A stretch of DNA of 64,000 nt, from NCBI RefSeq assembly GCF_009882915.1, contig NZ_WTUW01000002.1:1055874-1119873 (forward strand). Direction: 5' to 3'. Source of the stretch: Sneathiella litorea. Lineage in GTDB: Bacteria > Pseudomonadota > Alphaproteobacteria > Sneathiellales > Sneathiellaceae. The position numbers and the translations under genes are program-made. The stretch's first letter is position 1; every line of letters begins with the position of its first letter. Positions 22,518-32,757 of the stretch are shown one piece after another. The notes under the pieces were generated by a model. It did not search any database, had not been told where the DNA came from, and saw nothing but the letters and a program-made list of their open reading frames with translations.

Positions 22518-23853
22518 ACCGGCTGAATTTTTCCCGCAGGAGATTATCCGCCGGAAACGCGACGGCGCAACCCTGAGCGAGGCGGAAATCATGTTCATGG
22601 TGCGGGGCCTAACAGATAGTTCCATATCTGAAGGACAGATCGCGGCCTTCGCCATGGCCATATTCTTTCAGGGCATGAGCATGGAAGAACGCGTCGCCCT
22701 CACCCGCGCCATGGTGCAGTCGGGCCATGTCATGGACTGGACGAAGGCGGACCTTGGCAGACCCGTCGTCGATAAGCATTCCACCGGCGGGGTCGGTGAC
22801 AAGGTAAGCCTGATGCTCGCACCCATTGTCGCAGCCTGCGGTGGTGCTGTCCCGATGATCTCCGGGCGTGGCCTTGGCCATACGGGCGGAACCCTCGATA
22901 AACTTGATAGCGTGCCGGGCTATAACACCGCGCCAGATCCGGACCTGTTGACCAAGACGGTCAAGAATATCGGCTGCGCCATCATTGGTCAGACAGACGA
23001 CCTCGCCCCTGCCGACAAGCGATTCTATGCAATTCGCGATGTCACCGCCACGGTGGAATCCATCCCGCTGATAACCGCGTCGATCCTGTCCAAAAAGCTC
23101 GCGGCGGGGCTGGATGCGCTGGTGATGGATGTAAAATTCGGCTCTGGCGCGTTTAAGGAGGATTTTGATGAGGCGACGGAGTTGGCCCGCAGCATCGTCG
23201 CGGTTGCGAACGGTGCAGGACTCCGAACATCTGCCCTGCTTACGGATATGAATGAGGTACTGGGCAGGACTGCAGGAAATGCGATCGAGGTAAGGGAGAC
23301 GATCGATTTCCTGATGGGCCGGAATGTTGATCAACGCCTCCTCGACGTTGTACTCGCGCTGGCAGCGGAAATGCTGATCATCGCCGGGATCGCCGATGAG
23401 GCAACGGCACCCCATGCCGTAAAAGGTGCACTCGGCAGCGGTACAGCAGCGGAGAAATTCGCGCAGATGATCGCCGCACTCGGCGGACCGAAGGATTTAA
23501 TGACAAATATGGAGGCACATCTCCCCCTCGCGCCGATCCGCCGGGACGTAATCGCGCCGAAGCGTGGCTATCTCGGCACCATGAATGTCCGGGAGATAGG
23601 CGTCGCTGTCATGGATCTCGGCGGAGGTCGGCACAAGGCATCGGACAATATCGACTATGGTGTTGGTCTCACTAATATTGCCGGGCTGGGTGCGAAGCTG
23701 GGCCCGAGAAATCCGATCGCGACAATTATTGCCCGGAGCGAAGCCGATGCGGCGCGAGCGGAGAAACGGATCCTCAATGCCGCCACCCTGACAGAGCCCC
23801 CCCCTGCCGCATTTCCCGCCGTTCGAACCCGTCTCACAAGGGAGGATTTATAG
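22507..23853 (+). CDS. deoA: Thymidine phosphorylase DeoA
   Basis: Phosphorolyses thymidine and deoxyuridine to base and deoxyribose-1-phosphate. 448 residues from ATG 22507 ([20 protein letters not shown]), overlapping the aldehyde dehydrogenase stop by 11 bases; the longer in-frame extension upstream is inside that gene. The family signature is intact: [14 protein letters not shown], then [15 protein letters not shown] (about residue 118) and [10 protein letters not shown]. Length fits thymidine phosphorylase; pyrimidine nucleoside phosphorylase (Pdp) is the related alternative. Base products feed the divergent upp. Confidence 0.96.
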   Translation: MANKPAEFFPQEIIRRKRDGATLSEAEIMFMVRGLTDSSISEGQIAAFAMAIFFQGMSMEERVALTRAMVQSGHVMDWTKADLGRPVVDKHSTGGVGDKVSLMLAPIVAACGGAVPMISGRGLGHTGGTLDKLDSVPGYNTAPDPDLLTKTVKNIGCAIIGQTDDLAPADKRFYAIRDVTATVESIPLITASILSKKLAAGLDALVMDVKFGSGAFKEDFDEATELARSIVAVANGAGLRTSALLTDMNEVLGRTAGNAIEVRETIDFLMGRNVDQRLLDVVLALAAEMLIIAGIADEATAPHAVKGALGSGTAAEKFAQMIAALGGPKDLMTNMEAHLPLAPIRRDVIAPKRGYLGTMNVREIGVAVMDLGGGRHKASDNIDYGVGLTNIAGLGAKLGPRNPIATIIARSEADAARAEKRILNAATLTEPPPAAFPAVRTRLTREDL

Positions 23854-25056
23854 ATGCGCGCCATTCTGATCGTTCTGGATAGTTTCGGACTGGGCGCCGC
23901 CCGCGACGCGGAAGCCTTCGGGGATGTGGGTGCGGATACCTTCGGCCACATTATCGAGGCCGCCGCCGCAGGCCGCGCGGACTCACCTGAGCGTTCCGGT
24001 CCGCTCAAGCTGCCCAACCTGCAAAAGCTCGGATTATTCGCGGCGCATGATGATTATATAGGCAAAGATGGGGGTACGGTTAGTTTCGATGCCCTTTATG
24101 GCGTGGCACAAGAAAAGAGCAAAGGCAAGGACACGCCATCTGGGCACTGGGAAATGGCCGGTGTCCCTGTACTATTCGATTGGGGATATTTCCCGAAAAC
24201 CATCCCTACATTTCCAAAAGACCTGACCGACGCCCTGATCGAGCAAGGGGAACTTCCCGGTATTCTGGGGAATTGTCATGCGTCAGGCACGGAGATAATC
24301 GAGCGGCTGGGCGATGAACATATGAAAACTGGCAATCCAATCGTCTATACCTCCGCAGACAGCGTTTTTCAGATCGCTGCACATGAGGAAACTTTCGGCC
24401 TCGACCGTCTTTATGCGCTCTGCGATATCGCGCGAGACCTAGTCGATCCGCTCGGGATAGGGCGCGTCATCGCCCGCCCCTTTATCGGAGAGAATGGGGA
24501 ATTCACACGAACAGCGAACCGGAAGGATCTCGCCGTGCCTCCACCTGAACCGACCCTTCTCGATAAAATGACCGAGGCAGGACGGCAGGTGATATCCATT
24601 GGAAAGATCGGCGATATATTTGCGCATCAGGGAACCGGTGAAGTTGTCAAGGCTGCCGGTAACATGGCGTTAATGGACGCCACGATGAACGCAGTAGCCA
24701 GGGCAGAGAATGGCAGCCTGATCTTCACCAATCTTGTCGATTTTGACCAGTCCTTCGGTCATCGGCGGAATATTGCGGGATATGCCCAGGCACTGGAAGA
24801 ATTTGACGCCCGTCTGCCAGAGTTGCGGTCTGCCCTGAAGGAGGGAGATCTTGTTATCCTGTCGGCGGATCATGGCTGCGACCCGACCTGGCCGGGAACG
24901 GATCACACAAGAGAGGTCGTCCCCATTATTGCCTTTGGCGCAAATATTCAGGGCCAGTCCATTGGAGAACGGGAAAGCTTCGCTGATATCGGCCAGTCGA
25001 TAGCTCAGCACCTTGGCCTGCCGTCGCTGGCATATGGCAAAAGTTTCCTGAACTGA
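23854..25056 (+). CDS. deoB: Phosphopentomutase DeoB
   Basis: Interconverts (deoxy)ribose-1-phosphate and -5-phosphate, linking the phosphorylases to DeoC. 400 residues of the alkaline-phosphatase-like prokaryotic type with two-manganese site: N-terminal [12 protein letters not shown] with Asp, the phosphoacceptor Thr in [14 protein letters not shown] (about residue 92), and C-terminal [18 protein letters not shown] supplying Asp and His ligands. The start directly abuts the deoA stop. Confidence 0.97.
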   Translation: MRAILIVLDSFGLGAARDAEAFGDVGADTFGHIIEAAAAGRADSPERSGPLKLPNLQKLGLFAAHDDYIGKDGGTVSFDALYGVAQEKSKGKDTPSGHWEMAGVPVLFDWGYFPKTIPTFPKDLTDALIEQGELPGILGNCHASGTEIIERLGDEHMKTGNPIVYTSADSVFQIAAHEETFGLDRLYALCDIARDLVDPLGIGRVIARPFIGENGEFTRTANRKDLAVPPPEPTLLDKMTEAGRQVISIGKIGDIFAHQGTGEVVKAAGNMALMDATMNAVARAENGSLIFTNLVDFDQSFGHRRNIAGYAQALEEFDARLPELRSALKEGDLVILSADHGCDPTWPGTDHTREVVPIIAFGANIQGQSIGERESFADIGQSIAQHLGLPSLAYGKSFLN

Positions 25057-25058
25057 AT

Positions 25059-26024
25059 ATGGTCAAGAAAGCGGAGCTCCATGTTCATCTTGAGGGGACC
25101 ATGCCACCTGCGCTGGTCCGGCAACTCGCGGCGGGAAATGGCTCCATAATTGATCCCACGACATTCAAGTCCGAGACTGAATTCGCGTGGAATGATTTCT
25201 GGCACTTTCTCGATTGTTACGACAAGGCCGCTGCGGCAATCCTGACGAAAGAAGACTATCGACTTGTCACCTATGACTATCTTGCAAGATGCGCGCAAGA
25301 AGACACGATCTATGTGGAGATGTTTTCCTCTCCCGATCATGCTGCGGAAGTTGGCATGAGCTATGCCGACCATTTGGAAGGAATCGCTGCCGGGATAGAG
25401 GACGCCTATAAAGAGTTTGGCATCATCGGGCGAATTATAGTCACCTGTGTCAGGCATTTCGGCCCCGAGAGAGCCCTCAAGGTAGCGGCGCAATTCGTGG
25501 GCACCCCCCACCCCTATGTCGTTGGTTTTGGCATGGGAGGAGATGAGGCGCAGTTCCATCCGAAAGACTTTGCGCCAGCCTTCCGCTTGGTCAGCGAGGC
25601 CGGATATCCGACAACTACCCATGCCGGGGAATTCGGCGGGCCGGAAAGCATCCGGGCCAGCCTGAAATATCTGTCTGTCAGCCGCCTTGGGCATGGTGTT
25701 CGCGCGATTGAGGACGCGGCACTGATACAGGAACTGGCAGAGAAGAAAATTCCGATGGAGCTTTGTCCGGGGAGCAACGTTGCCACTGGCCTTTATAATG
25801 ACAGACGTAGCCACCCCTTTCGGGTTTTGATGGATGCGGGATGCATTGTGACGCTCAATTCAGATGATCCGCCTTTTTTTGCCACTTCCATCGGCCATGA
25901 ATATGAAAAAGCTGCGCGAAACTATTACTTATCTGACAAGGATCTGGGAAATATTACGCGAAACGCAATATTTGCCAGTTTTTGCGACGATGCATTAAAG
26001 GAAGAACTACTCGCGAAAATCTAA
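25059..26024 (+). CDS. add: Adenosine deaminase
   Basis: Zinc amidohydrolase converting (deoxy)adenosine to (deoxy)inosine, which the operon's purine nucleoside phosphorylase can then split. 321 residues with the zinc and catalytic set: ELHVHLEG (HxH, residue 7-9), TTHAGEFGG (His and Glu), SRLGHGV (His), LNSDDPPFF (two Asp). Bacterial adenine deaminases of the same family look similar, so adenine cannot be excluded as substrate; the nucleoside context favours adenosine. Two bases after deoB, last gene of the operon, and convergent with the OmpH-like gene. Confidence 0.9.
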   Translation: MVKKAELHVHLEGTMPPALVRQLAAGNGSIIDPTTFKSETEFAWNDFWHFLDCYDKAAAAILTKEDYRLVTYDYLARCAQEDTIYVEMFSSPDHAAEVGMSYADHLEGIAAGIEDAYKEFGIIGRIIVTCVRHFGPERALKVAAQFVGTPHPYVVGFGMGGDEAQFHPKDFAPAFRLVSEAGYPTTTHAGEFGGPESIRASLKYLSVSRLGHGVRAIEDAALIQELAEKKIPMELCPGSNVATGLYNDRRSHPFRVLMDAGCIVTLNSDDPPFFATSIGHEYEKAARNYYLSDKDLGNITRNAIFASFCDDALKEELLAKI

Positions 26025-26026
26025 AC

Positions 26027-26635
26027 TCAGTTCTTTTTCGCGGGGGCCGCTCCCTGTTCCATATCCTCCAATTTGATATCGACTTTTGGATTCGCTTTGT
26101 TAAACCTGCTCAAGACTTCTTCCGTAATATCCATTCCCGGATTAAAAAATACGGTCTTGGCTCTATCAATCCCCAGATTGACACCTTTTTCCTTACTGAC
26201 ATCCGCGGCAAGGCGTACAATGATTTCACGAAAGCGTAGTCGAATACCAACAAGCACTTCATTCATTTTGCCATTTATTACCTGAAATTCCCGCTGGAGA
26301 TTTTGCCGCTGAACATTCAGTTCTGATAACTTCTTCTGATATGCATCCGGTGACAAAATAGCCCGTTGCTTATCAAGGGCTTCCTTCTCAGTGAGTAAGG
26401 CATCGCCGCGCTTATTTAGCTCATCCACCTTGGTTTTAAGCAGGGCCTTGACATTTTCTTCCGCCTTTTTGGAAGGTTCCGACGCCTGCAAAATAGAATT
26501 TATGTCGACGATGGCTACAATTGCCTCAGGTATTTTGGATTGGGCATACGCCAGTGAAGCCCCTTGCAAATTCTGGGTGAAGGCAATAGCGAAAATTACC
26601 AGCCCGATAGCGAACGCCCGAAATCTTATTGTCAA
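26027..26635 (-). CDS. OmpH/Skp-family periplasmic chaperone
   Basis: Probable periplasmic holdase for unfolded outer membrane proteins. 202 residues: a signal peptide (FAIGLVIFAIAFTQNLQGA, cleavage near LAYA-QS), a short strand region (AIVAIVDINSILQ), a long charged coiled coil (about 50-140) with the typical QRQNLQREFQ, and a C-terminal strand region. Skp-like proteins are usually 160-200 residues. Unlike the classical case it is not next to bamA or lpxD; it sits alone, convergent with the nucleoside operon. Confidence 0.85.
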   Translation of the reverse strand: MTIRFRAFAIGLVIFAIAFTQNLQGASLAYAQSKIPEAIVAIVDINSILQASEPSKKAEENVKALLKTKVDELNKRGDALLTEKEALDKQRAILSPDAYQKKLSELNVQRQNLQREFQVINGKMNEVLVGIRLRFREIIVRLAADVSKEKGVNLGIDRAKTVFFNPGMDITEEVLSRFNKANPKVDIKLEDMEQGAAPAKKN

Positions 26636-27017
26636 TGCTCTCTCCGAAAAAGTGGGGATTTCTAATGAGCTTCATAACACCGCTAGTCGAATAAATCCAG
26701 AACCGTCATGACAGGCTTATGAACTCACAATAAAAATTAGGGATAGAAAGAGACAAAATTATGATTCAGGTTTTTCTATCCGGCTTATTTCACAATTAAT
26801 ACAGCATGAGGGAAACGGATAATCACCTCCTTCACATTGTCATTCTTGTATCGTAATGACTAACTCCCGCCGACGCAGCGTGACTTAAAAGCCAAAAACT
26901 GCGCTCCCCTTCTTTACAAAAGTTAACGGGTCTCAGTTATATAAAACAAGATCAGTCATGATGTTTAGCTTTCAATATTTTTGCAGCCATTCAGGCTCCA
27001 AAGTGCCCAGAAAAGGT
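26636..27017. other. Intergenic gap without recognised gene
   Basis: 382 bases between the OmpH-like and nitroreductase genes, both on the minus strand. It is AT-rich near 26720-26810 and must include the OmpH promoter. I see no protein frame with a credible ribosome binding site, no tRNA and no clear terminator hairpin. Confidence 0.6.
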
Positions 27018-27575
27018 TCACCCTTCCCAAATTTCCATGTATTCATCTATGGATTCCTCTAAGAGAATTGGTGTTCTCTCGGCCGTCCCTAAATATAGAA
27101 ACCCAACGATCTGATCTGTTTCCGACGCCCCGAGAGCCGCGTTAACTTTCGGATCGAAGCAGGTCTTTCCCGTTCGCCAGATGCCTGCATAACCCAACGC
27201 ATGCGCGGATAACATAATATTTTGGGCGGCTGCACCTGCTGACAGGATCTGTTCGACGCCGGGCACTTTCGGATGTTCTTCCACCTTTGCGATGACAATG
27301 ATTACCATCGGCGCCCTGAGTGGTTTATTACGTTCTTTATTAAGCATCGCCTCCGATGCGTCAGGATCCCGAGCTTTCAACGCATCCTCAAAAATTCTGC
27401 CAAGCTTTTCCCGCGCACTGCCTTCAATTACGATAAAGCGCCAAGGGCGAAGGCGGCAATGGTCGGGGGCACGAATAGCCGCCTGCATCATGATATTCAG
27501 GTCTTCTTTTCCGGGTGCCGGCGCAATCAGCTTTGCTGAAGATTTACGCGTTACTAGTGCTTCTATGGCATCCAT
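27018..27575 (-). CDS. Nitroreductase family protein (YdjA-like)
   Basis: FMN-dependent NAD(P)H oxidoreductase, 185 residues. The N-terminal FMN-binding RKSSAKLIAPAPG, then AAIRAPDHCRLRPWRF (about residues 32-48) and the later LSAGAAAQNIMLSAHALGYAGIW segment match the small YdjA subgroup of nitroreductases. Physiological substrate unknown. Start ATG 27575. Transcribed divergently from the universal stress protein gene; such pairs are often under low-oxygen (FNR/FixK-type) control, but the sequence evidence for a site here is weak. Confidence 0.9.
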   Translation of the reverse strand: MDAIEALVTRKSSAKLIAPAPGKEDLNIMMQAAIRAPDHCRLRPWRFIVIEGSAREKLGRIFEDALKARDPDASEAMLNKERNKPLRAPMVIIVIAKVEEHPKVPGVEQILSAGAAAQNIMLSAHALGYAGIWRTGKTCFDPKVNAALGASETDQIVGFLYLGTAERTPILLEESIDEYMEIWEG

Positions 27576-27829
27576 CTATCGAAATTCCTTTGTCTCAAAT
27601 TAGGTATAATCGGGCTGTCTTTCATAACAGAGAAAAGGTGAACTGCCTATGCGGTAAGAAAATTACCGGTTGTTATCGGCGAGAACAACTCCTACCTCAA
27701 TAATAAGTAAGGGGGTGATTATGTTTCAAGGAAGGCGCAAATATAGTTTTGTCTCAAATCAATGCTGCCCCTCAGAAAGCCAATCACAATGAACTATCTT
27801 CGCTCAGGGTTGAGGAAAGGGAAAGTGCA

Positions 27830-28654
27830 ATGTCTATAAAAACCATTTTGTTCCATTTGAATAACGATTCGCAACTGGAAGCCCGCATAGAGGCGGCTCT
27901 TGGTCTGGCTGTTGAACATGATGCGCATTTAATTGGGTTGTACACTATTGCCCAGGTCACAGTTCCAACATCCTTTATGGGATATGTCCCGCCGGAGTTC
28001 ATTGAACACTCCCGCAAGATTGAAGAGGATAATGCAGCTGAGGCAAAAGCTAAACTCGAGAAACTTTCAGCAAAGGTAGACCGCACTGTTGAAGTAATTG
28101 TTGCAGAGGGATATGCGCCGGATCTGATTAACGAATACGCACTATCCGTTGATTTGGTGATCGTGGGTCAGGGCGATCCTGATGCCGAAAATAACGCGCA
28201 AACACGCTATATCGCTCAAGAAATTGTCGTAAGCTCTCCCCGACCTGTTTTGATTATTCCCTTTGCCGGAAATTATAGAAATTTCGGAAGCCATGTTCTG
28301 GTCGGCTGGAACAACACCCGTGAATCCTCCCTCGCCCTGCATGAGGCATTGCCTTTCCTGAAAAAAGCAGAGAAGGTTACCCTTGTGCGCGTCAACGCAA
28401 CCGAGGATGAGTCCGTTAAAACGGACCATATTATGGCCCATCTTGAACGGCACGGAATTAAGGCGACCTTCAAGTCTGGTCACTGGCCCGGTATTGATGT
28501 CGGCGATGCAATACTGGATGCTCTTGTCGATTATAGCGGGAACATGCTTGTCCTTGGAGCCTACGGGCATAGCCGCCTAAGGGAGATGATCCTTGGTGGC
28601 GTTACCAAGAATATTCTTGAGCATATGACGGCTCCCGTCCTGTTTGCACATTAA
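27830..28654 (+). CDS. Universal stress protein, tandem UspA domains
   Basis: 274 residues from ATG 27830 (MSIKTILFHLNNDSQ), with AGGAAAGGGAAAG just upstream; an in-frame start at 27749 is less likely. Two UspA-like halves: the first (about 1-140) reads TILFHL...AHLIGLYT and ends DLVIVGQGD; the second (about 150-274) begins HVLVGWNNTRESSLAL and ends with the nucleotide-binding LGAYGHSRLREMILGG followed by T-K-N-I-L, the G-2X-G-9X-G(S/T)-like motif. The second half therefore looks ATP-binding. Role in stress survival inferred from the family. Convergent with the pseudouridine synthase gene. Confidence 0.88.
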   Translation: MSIKTILFHLNNDSQLEARIEAALGLAVEHDAHLIGLYTIAQVTVPTSFMGYVPPEFIEHSRKIEEDNAAEAKAKLEKLSAKVDRTVEVIVAEGYAPDLINEYALSVDLVIVGQGDPDAENNAQTRYIAQEIVVSSPRPVLIIPFAGNYRNFGSHVLVGWNNTRESSLALHEALPFLKKAEKVTLVRVNATEDESVKTDHIMAHLERHGIKATFKSGHWPGIDVGDAILDALVDYSGNMLVLGAYGHSRLREMILGGVTKNILEHMTAPVLFAH

Positions 28655-28666
28655 GGTGGGGGCCAG

Positions 28667-29221
28667 TTAAAATATTTCTTCTCTCTTAACCTCGCGCCAA
28701 CTTCCGGGTTCGAGATCGGCCAAGTGAAGCTTTCCAATCCTTTTACGGATAAGCCTTAATGTCGGATGGCCGATTGCTCCGGTCATCCGGCGCACCTGTC
28801 GGTTTTTACCTTCCGTCAGAGTAAGCTGTATCCAGCAGGTTGGAATGGATTTACGAAAGCGGACCGGTGGGTCGCGCGGCGTGATTTCTGGTTGCGGGGA
28901 TAAAAGAGTTACCTGGCACGGCTTTGATCGATATCCCTTTAGTTCCAAACCGCTGGCTAGTCTATTAAGCGCCTGTTGCGTCGGGACGCCTTCAACTTCT
29001 GACCAGTAAATCCGTTCATGGCCATTATTCGGATCCAGCAGCTTTTTGATAAAGGGACCGTCATCACTTAAAAGAAGAAGTCCCTCGCTATCCTTATCAA
29101 GGCGGCCCGCCGCATAAACACGCGCTGGCAGCCCGAACTCAGCGAGGGTTCTCTGGTCTTTTTCCCCGGTAAACTGGCTAAGTACACCGTAGGGCTTGTA
29201 AAAAGCGATATATCTTGGCAT
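28667..29221 (-). CDS. Pseudouridine synthase, RluE-like (RsuA/RluB/E/F family)
   Basis: Converts a uridine in rRNA to pseudouridine; by similarity 23S rRNA U2457. 184 residues without an S4 domain, as in RluE. Motifs: YIAFYKPYGVLSQF at the start, the catalytic Asp in AAGRLDKDSEGLLLLSDDG (about residue 41), and EGKNRQVRRM toward the C-terminus. Start ATG 29221. Exact rRNA target cannot be fixed from sequence alone. Confidence 0.9.
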   Translation of the reverse strand: MPRYIAFYKPYGVLSQFTGEKDQRTLAEFGLPARVYAAGRLDKDSEGLLLLSDDGPFIKKLLDPNNGHERIYWSEVEGVPTQQALNRLASGLELKGYRSKPCQVTLLSPQPEITPRDPPVRFRKSIPTCWIQLTLTEGKNRQVRRMTGAIGHPTLRLIRKRIGKLHLADLEPGSWREVKREEIF

Positions 29222-29395
29222 TTGTATATGGCAGGCTGAATAAAATGGCGCTCAGGAGTTTCGGCAAAATGAAAAATTTTGATGGCATCATCTATAGATT
29301 ATCAAAATTTTAGGTAATTTTAGCGATGTTACAAGACGTAACTTCTGCGCCCCTGTCAAGGATAGCCACGCAACCTATTTGGAAACCCGCATTCG

Positions 29396-30418
29396 ATGGA
29401 CGATATTTCTACGGCGATAGTTCGCTTTATTGGACATAAGGAAGAAGATGCCCAACAGCTAGGTTGGTTACTTTCCAATGCCGCGAATGCAAAATTTTCG
29501 TTCGAACATACCGCCTGCCTCGATAACTTTATAAAAAACAGCCACGCCCAGCAAGGCCAAGTGATTATTCTGGATTTAACAGAAAATTCCGAAAACCGAT
29601 TTGAAGCAGTGGCCCTTTTGGGCGAGAAAATTCCCCAAACGCCTGTTGTCGTTCTCACCGGTGATGACGAAAAAATTGGCCGCAATGCCATTCATGCAGG
29701 CGCGCAAGACTATTTGGTTAAAAGCCAGCTCACGACCGAGAGTATGTCGCGCAGTTTGCTAAACGCCATACAGCGCCATCAGGGGCATCAACGAAGTGCG
29801 GAAACCGCCCCGCTCCTTGATTCCGCAACCGCGGTACTTAACCGCCTTCCCATTGGTGTCATTCTGGTAAATGCCGATACCAAAATCCTGTTTTTTAATG
29901 GCAAAGCAAAACGTTATCTTGAACAAGGGGATGGTCTTGCGATCAGCACCGACAGGGTATGCCGCGCAACACTGCCAAGCGAGAGTCGTGCGCTCGCTAA
30001 ATTGTTGTCTGATACCCTTTCGCCGGCCGACGCCACCAAAACTGAAGGTGATTTCGCGATTTCCCTTACCCGCATGGAAAGTGATTATCCGTTGAATGTG
30101 ATGGTTGCCCCCATCGGTACTGGCGCAGCGGGAAAAGGGGCGGTTCTGTTCGTATCGGACCCCTCTGAACCTGTCGAACTGTCTGTCGAGACTATATGCA
30201 AACTATATAACTTAACACCCGCCGAAGGGCGGCTTGCACTAGGCCTGACGAATGGGTACAAATTGGATGATCTCGCGGCGGAATGGGGCGTCAGTATGCA
30301 TACCGTCCGCTCTCAACTCCGGCAGATTTTCCGAAAAACAGATACCAGCCGGCAAAGTGAAGTGGTTAAGCTCATTCTTACCGGTCCCGCTGCATTACAA
30401 GCCACCAGCCTTCTTTAA
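29396..30418 (+). CDS. REC-LuxR response regulator with internal PAS-like segment
   Basis: 340 residues. An N-terminal receiver has the expected acidic pair (EED, 16-18), phosphoacceptor Asp60 in VIILDLTEN, Thr88 and Lys109 (YLVKS). The middle (about 135-260) looks PAS-like: LNRLPIGVILVNADTKILFF near 145. The C-terminus (about 275-335) is a LuxR/GerE helix-turn-helix: LTPAEGRLALGLTNG, GVSMHTVRSQLRQIF. No cognate kinase is beside it. It is convergent with, and overlaps by four bases, the degenerate HD-GYP sensor gene, and stands at the edge of the type I secretion locus, which it might control (inference). Confidence 0.85.
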   Translation: MDDISTAIVRFIGHKEEDAQQLGWLLSNAANAKFSFEHTACLDNFIKNSHAQQGQVIILDLTENSENRFEAVALLGEKIPQTPVVVLTGDDEKIGRNAIHAGAQDYLVKSQLTTESMSRSLLNAIQRHQGHQRSAETAPLLDSATAVLNRLPIGVILVNADTKILFFNGKAKRYLEQGDGLAISTDRVCRATLPSESRALAKLLSDTLSPADATKTEGDFAISLTRMESDYPLNVMVAPIGTGAAGKGAVLFVSDPSEPVELSVETICKLYNLTPAEGRLALGLTNGYKLDDLAAEWGVSMHTVRSQLRQIFRKTDTSRQSEVVKLILTGPAALQATSLL

Positions 30419-32577
30419 GGTTGATCGTCCTCAGCGGGATCACTCTCCAAATTCTCAGAGAAATATTTCCAACTCTCTCTCCCGCCCCTGTTCTCGAGGT
30501 AATTAATAAGTGCACTGACCATTCGACGGTCGAAACGTGTATCAGCAGCCTCCAGTAAATTCTTCACAGCCGCACTAAAGCTGAGCGCGCCGCGATAAGC
30601 GCGTGGGCTGACCATGCCGACAAACGCATTGGCGACAGAAATTATGCGGGCCGCCTCGCTAATCTCTTCGCCAACAAGGCCATTCGGCTGTCCGGTGCCG
30701 TCGAAATTTTCCTGCAGTTGACGCAAGCTATTGGCAATGGGCAGATCAAAATCGACATCGTCTAACAGATCTGCGCTGGCAAACAAGCTGTTGCGAATGA
30801 TTTCCATCTCTTTTTTGGTCAGGTTTTTGGTCTTTGTCAGGAGTTCCGGCGGAACCAGAATTTTACCAATATTCATCAGATTTCCGGCAATATCTACCGT
30901 CCGCACGAGTTCTTCAGAGGCACCCATCTCCTCCGCAATGGCCACCGCAACGACAGCAACGCGGCGTGACTGATCGGCCGAATAAGGATCACGGCGATCG
31001 ACAAAGGCAACCAGAGTTGAGACAAGGTCGCGAAGGACGGCTTCCCGGCGTTCCTGCGCGATCACGACATCAGAAATATCCTGAAAGACGGTCAAGACTT
31101 CCTTGCTATTTACTCGCGCAGACCGTAACGGCACAAAATCGGATTTTATAATCCGGACGGGCCCCGTCTTCTCTAATGCATTTAATCGGCTGATCAATGA
31201 TCGTGGTTCATAGTCCTGGCGCACAAGATTGGTCATTTCGATAATTTCCCGAGCCTGCTCAGGCCCCAGAACACTTGCCGCTTTTTTGCCGATCATTTCC
31301 TCTTGCGTGATTTCCACATTTTCAGCGGCCACACTATTGGCGAAAGTATATTTGTCCTCAGCGTCAAAGACCGCAATGGATGTCGGCTGTTGATCGGTTA
31401 CAATTTTTAGAAACTCACTGCGCTCTTTTAACTGTTCAGCCATTTCCTTATAACGCACTGCAAGTTCTGCGGCACGAATGGATGTTCCATGCCGCCAGAC
31501 AGCAACAACCGTTCCAGCCACCGCAAAAATGAGCAGCATAAAGATACCGAGCATTATTGAAAGGCGCTGATCGGTCTCCGCCAGCGCCTCTTTTTCCGAA
31601 ACTGTTCGCACAAGGAACCAGGGTGCCACCGTTAGCGCTCGTCCCGTCACCAGGACCTTGCCACCCAAATAATTCGACACGATGGCAAAATCTCCCGGAT
31701 TATCGGCGACAAATGCAGCAGCCAAATCATTCTTTGAACTTAATTTACGTTCAAGAGCCAATGTGCCATCGGCAAGTGGAGAGATATACTGTATAAGTTT
31801 GCCGTCGCGGCGCACTAGATAATTTTCAGCGGTCTGAAGGGTATCCCCCGGTTGGAACAACAACGGGAACAAAGAGGTTTCCACGGTTCGAAGTCCAATA
31901 ACATAGCCAATTATATCTTTTAGGCTGCCTTCATCCTGGACAGCAAAAATTGGCCAGACAACACCCATCGTCGGATCACCATTGATCCCTTCATACAGGT
32001 CAATCAGTGATGGTTCCCCGTCACCAGCTTTCGCCATAGCGGCGCGTATAGTGGGATTCATGGGCGGCATATTGCCACTGGAGACGAGAAGCTTTCCCGT
32101 CGCATCCGTAAGCCCGATACCCGCCCGACCTGGCCGGGCCACATTTGCCCTGATTTGCGGTTCTTCTGGTTCCCAGAAACCACTGATAACCGCCTGATTA
32201 TTGAGTAGATTAATAAGATAGCCTGCTTCGGGCACCTCAGAGATGGAGTTACCATTCTCCTCAGTCTCGATAACCAGCTGTGTCAGATAAACCTGCAAGG
32301 AGGCATTCGTTGCAAGGGTGCCGATTGCCTGTTCCTGTTTACGCAACCAACCATCAACACTCGCCGCCCGGCTATCCGCAACGATGCCAAGGCGCACTTC
32401 CCAATTGCGGATATCGCGCTGTCGCTGCTCCTCGACAAATTTAAACGTGCCCCATATGCCCGCAATAACAACAGCCATAAGCAGCAGGACGCCAAAAGAT
32501 AGAGCTTTGTAAGTCTTTTTCTTTCCCAATACGTCTAATTGATTATCCGACATAAATGCCCCGGTTTTATTCTTCAT
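30415..32577 (-). CDS. Membrane sensor with periplasmic Cache, PAS and degenerate HD-GYP domains
   Basis: 720 residues. TM1 about 25-45, a large periplasmic sensing region (46-338, dCache-like), TM2 about 340-361, a PAS domain (about 385-500, with AVFDAEDKYTFAN) and an HD-GYP-related domain (about 525-700). The last has lost the catalytic set: the first His is Gln536 (ADQSRRVA), the HD dyad before IGK is Met568-Asn569, the HHE stretch is gone, and GYP reads GQP (DGTGQPNGL). It should not hydrolyse cyclic di-GMP and may instead bind it or a partner. Paralogue of the protein at 40034-42100. ATG at 32553 (ninth codon) is an alternative start behind a GGGG. Confidence 0.85.
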   Translation of the reverse strand: MKNKTGAFMSDNQLDVLGKKKTYKALSFGVLLLMAVVIAGIWGTFKFVEEQRQRDIRNWEVRLGIVADSRAASVDGWLRKQEQAIGTLATNASLQVYLTQLVIETEENGNSISEVPEAGYLINLLNNQAVISGFWEPEEPQIRANVARPGRAGIGLTDATGKLLVSSGNMPPMNPTIRAAMAKAGDGEPSLIDLYEGINGDPTMGVVWPIFAVQDEGSLKDIIGYVIGLRTVETSLFPLLFQPGDTLQTAENYLVRRDGKLIQYISPLADGTLALERKLSSKNDLAAAFVADNPGDFAIVSNYLGGKVLVTGRALTVAPWFLVRTVSEKEALAETDQRLSIMLGIFMLLIFAVAGTVVAVWRHGTSIRAAELAVRYKEMAEQLKERSEFLKIVTDQQPTSIAVFDAEDKYTFANSVAAENVEITQEEMIGKKAASVLGPEQAREIIEMTNLVRQDYEPRSLISRLNALEKTGPVRIIKSDFVPLRSARVNSKEVLTVFQDISDVVIAQERREAVLRDLVSTLVAFVDRRDPYSADQSRRVAVVAVAIAEEMGASEELVRTVDIAGNLMNIGKILVPPELLTKTKNLTKKEMEIIRNSLFASADLLDDVDFDLPIANSLRQLQENFDGTGQPNGLVGEEISEAARIISVANAFVGMVSPRAYRGALSFSAAVKNLLEAADTRFDRRMVSALINYLENRGGRESWKYFSENLESDPAEDDQP

Positions 32578-32757
32578 TCAACGGCAGAATGCCTGGAAAC
32601 TCTTTAAGATAGGTAAATCCGCAAACTCAACTTACGCAAAAACAGCCTTGCTGTGCAATCACATTAGATATACCGCTCAGTCTTTATTAAGGATTTATTG
32701 GCCATAATACCATCTGTTAGCCAGACAAACATTAAGATTGAGAAAAGAGGCACTCCA

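Noticed and set aside
26636-27017. Hidden RNA gene or CRISPR repeats in the gap
   Set aside because: No cloverleaf, no repeat-spacer pattern and no terminator hairpin could be seen.
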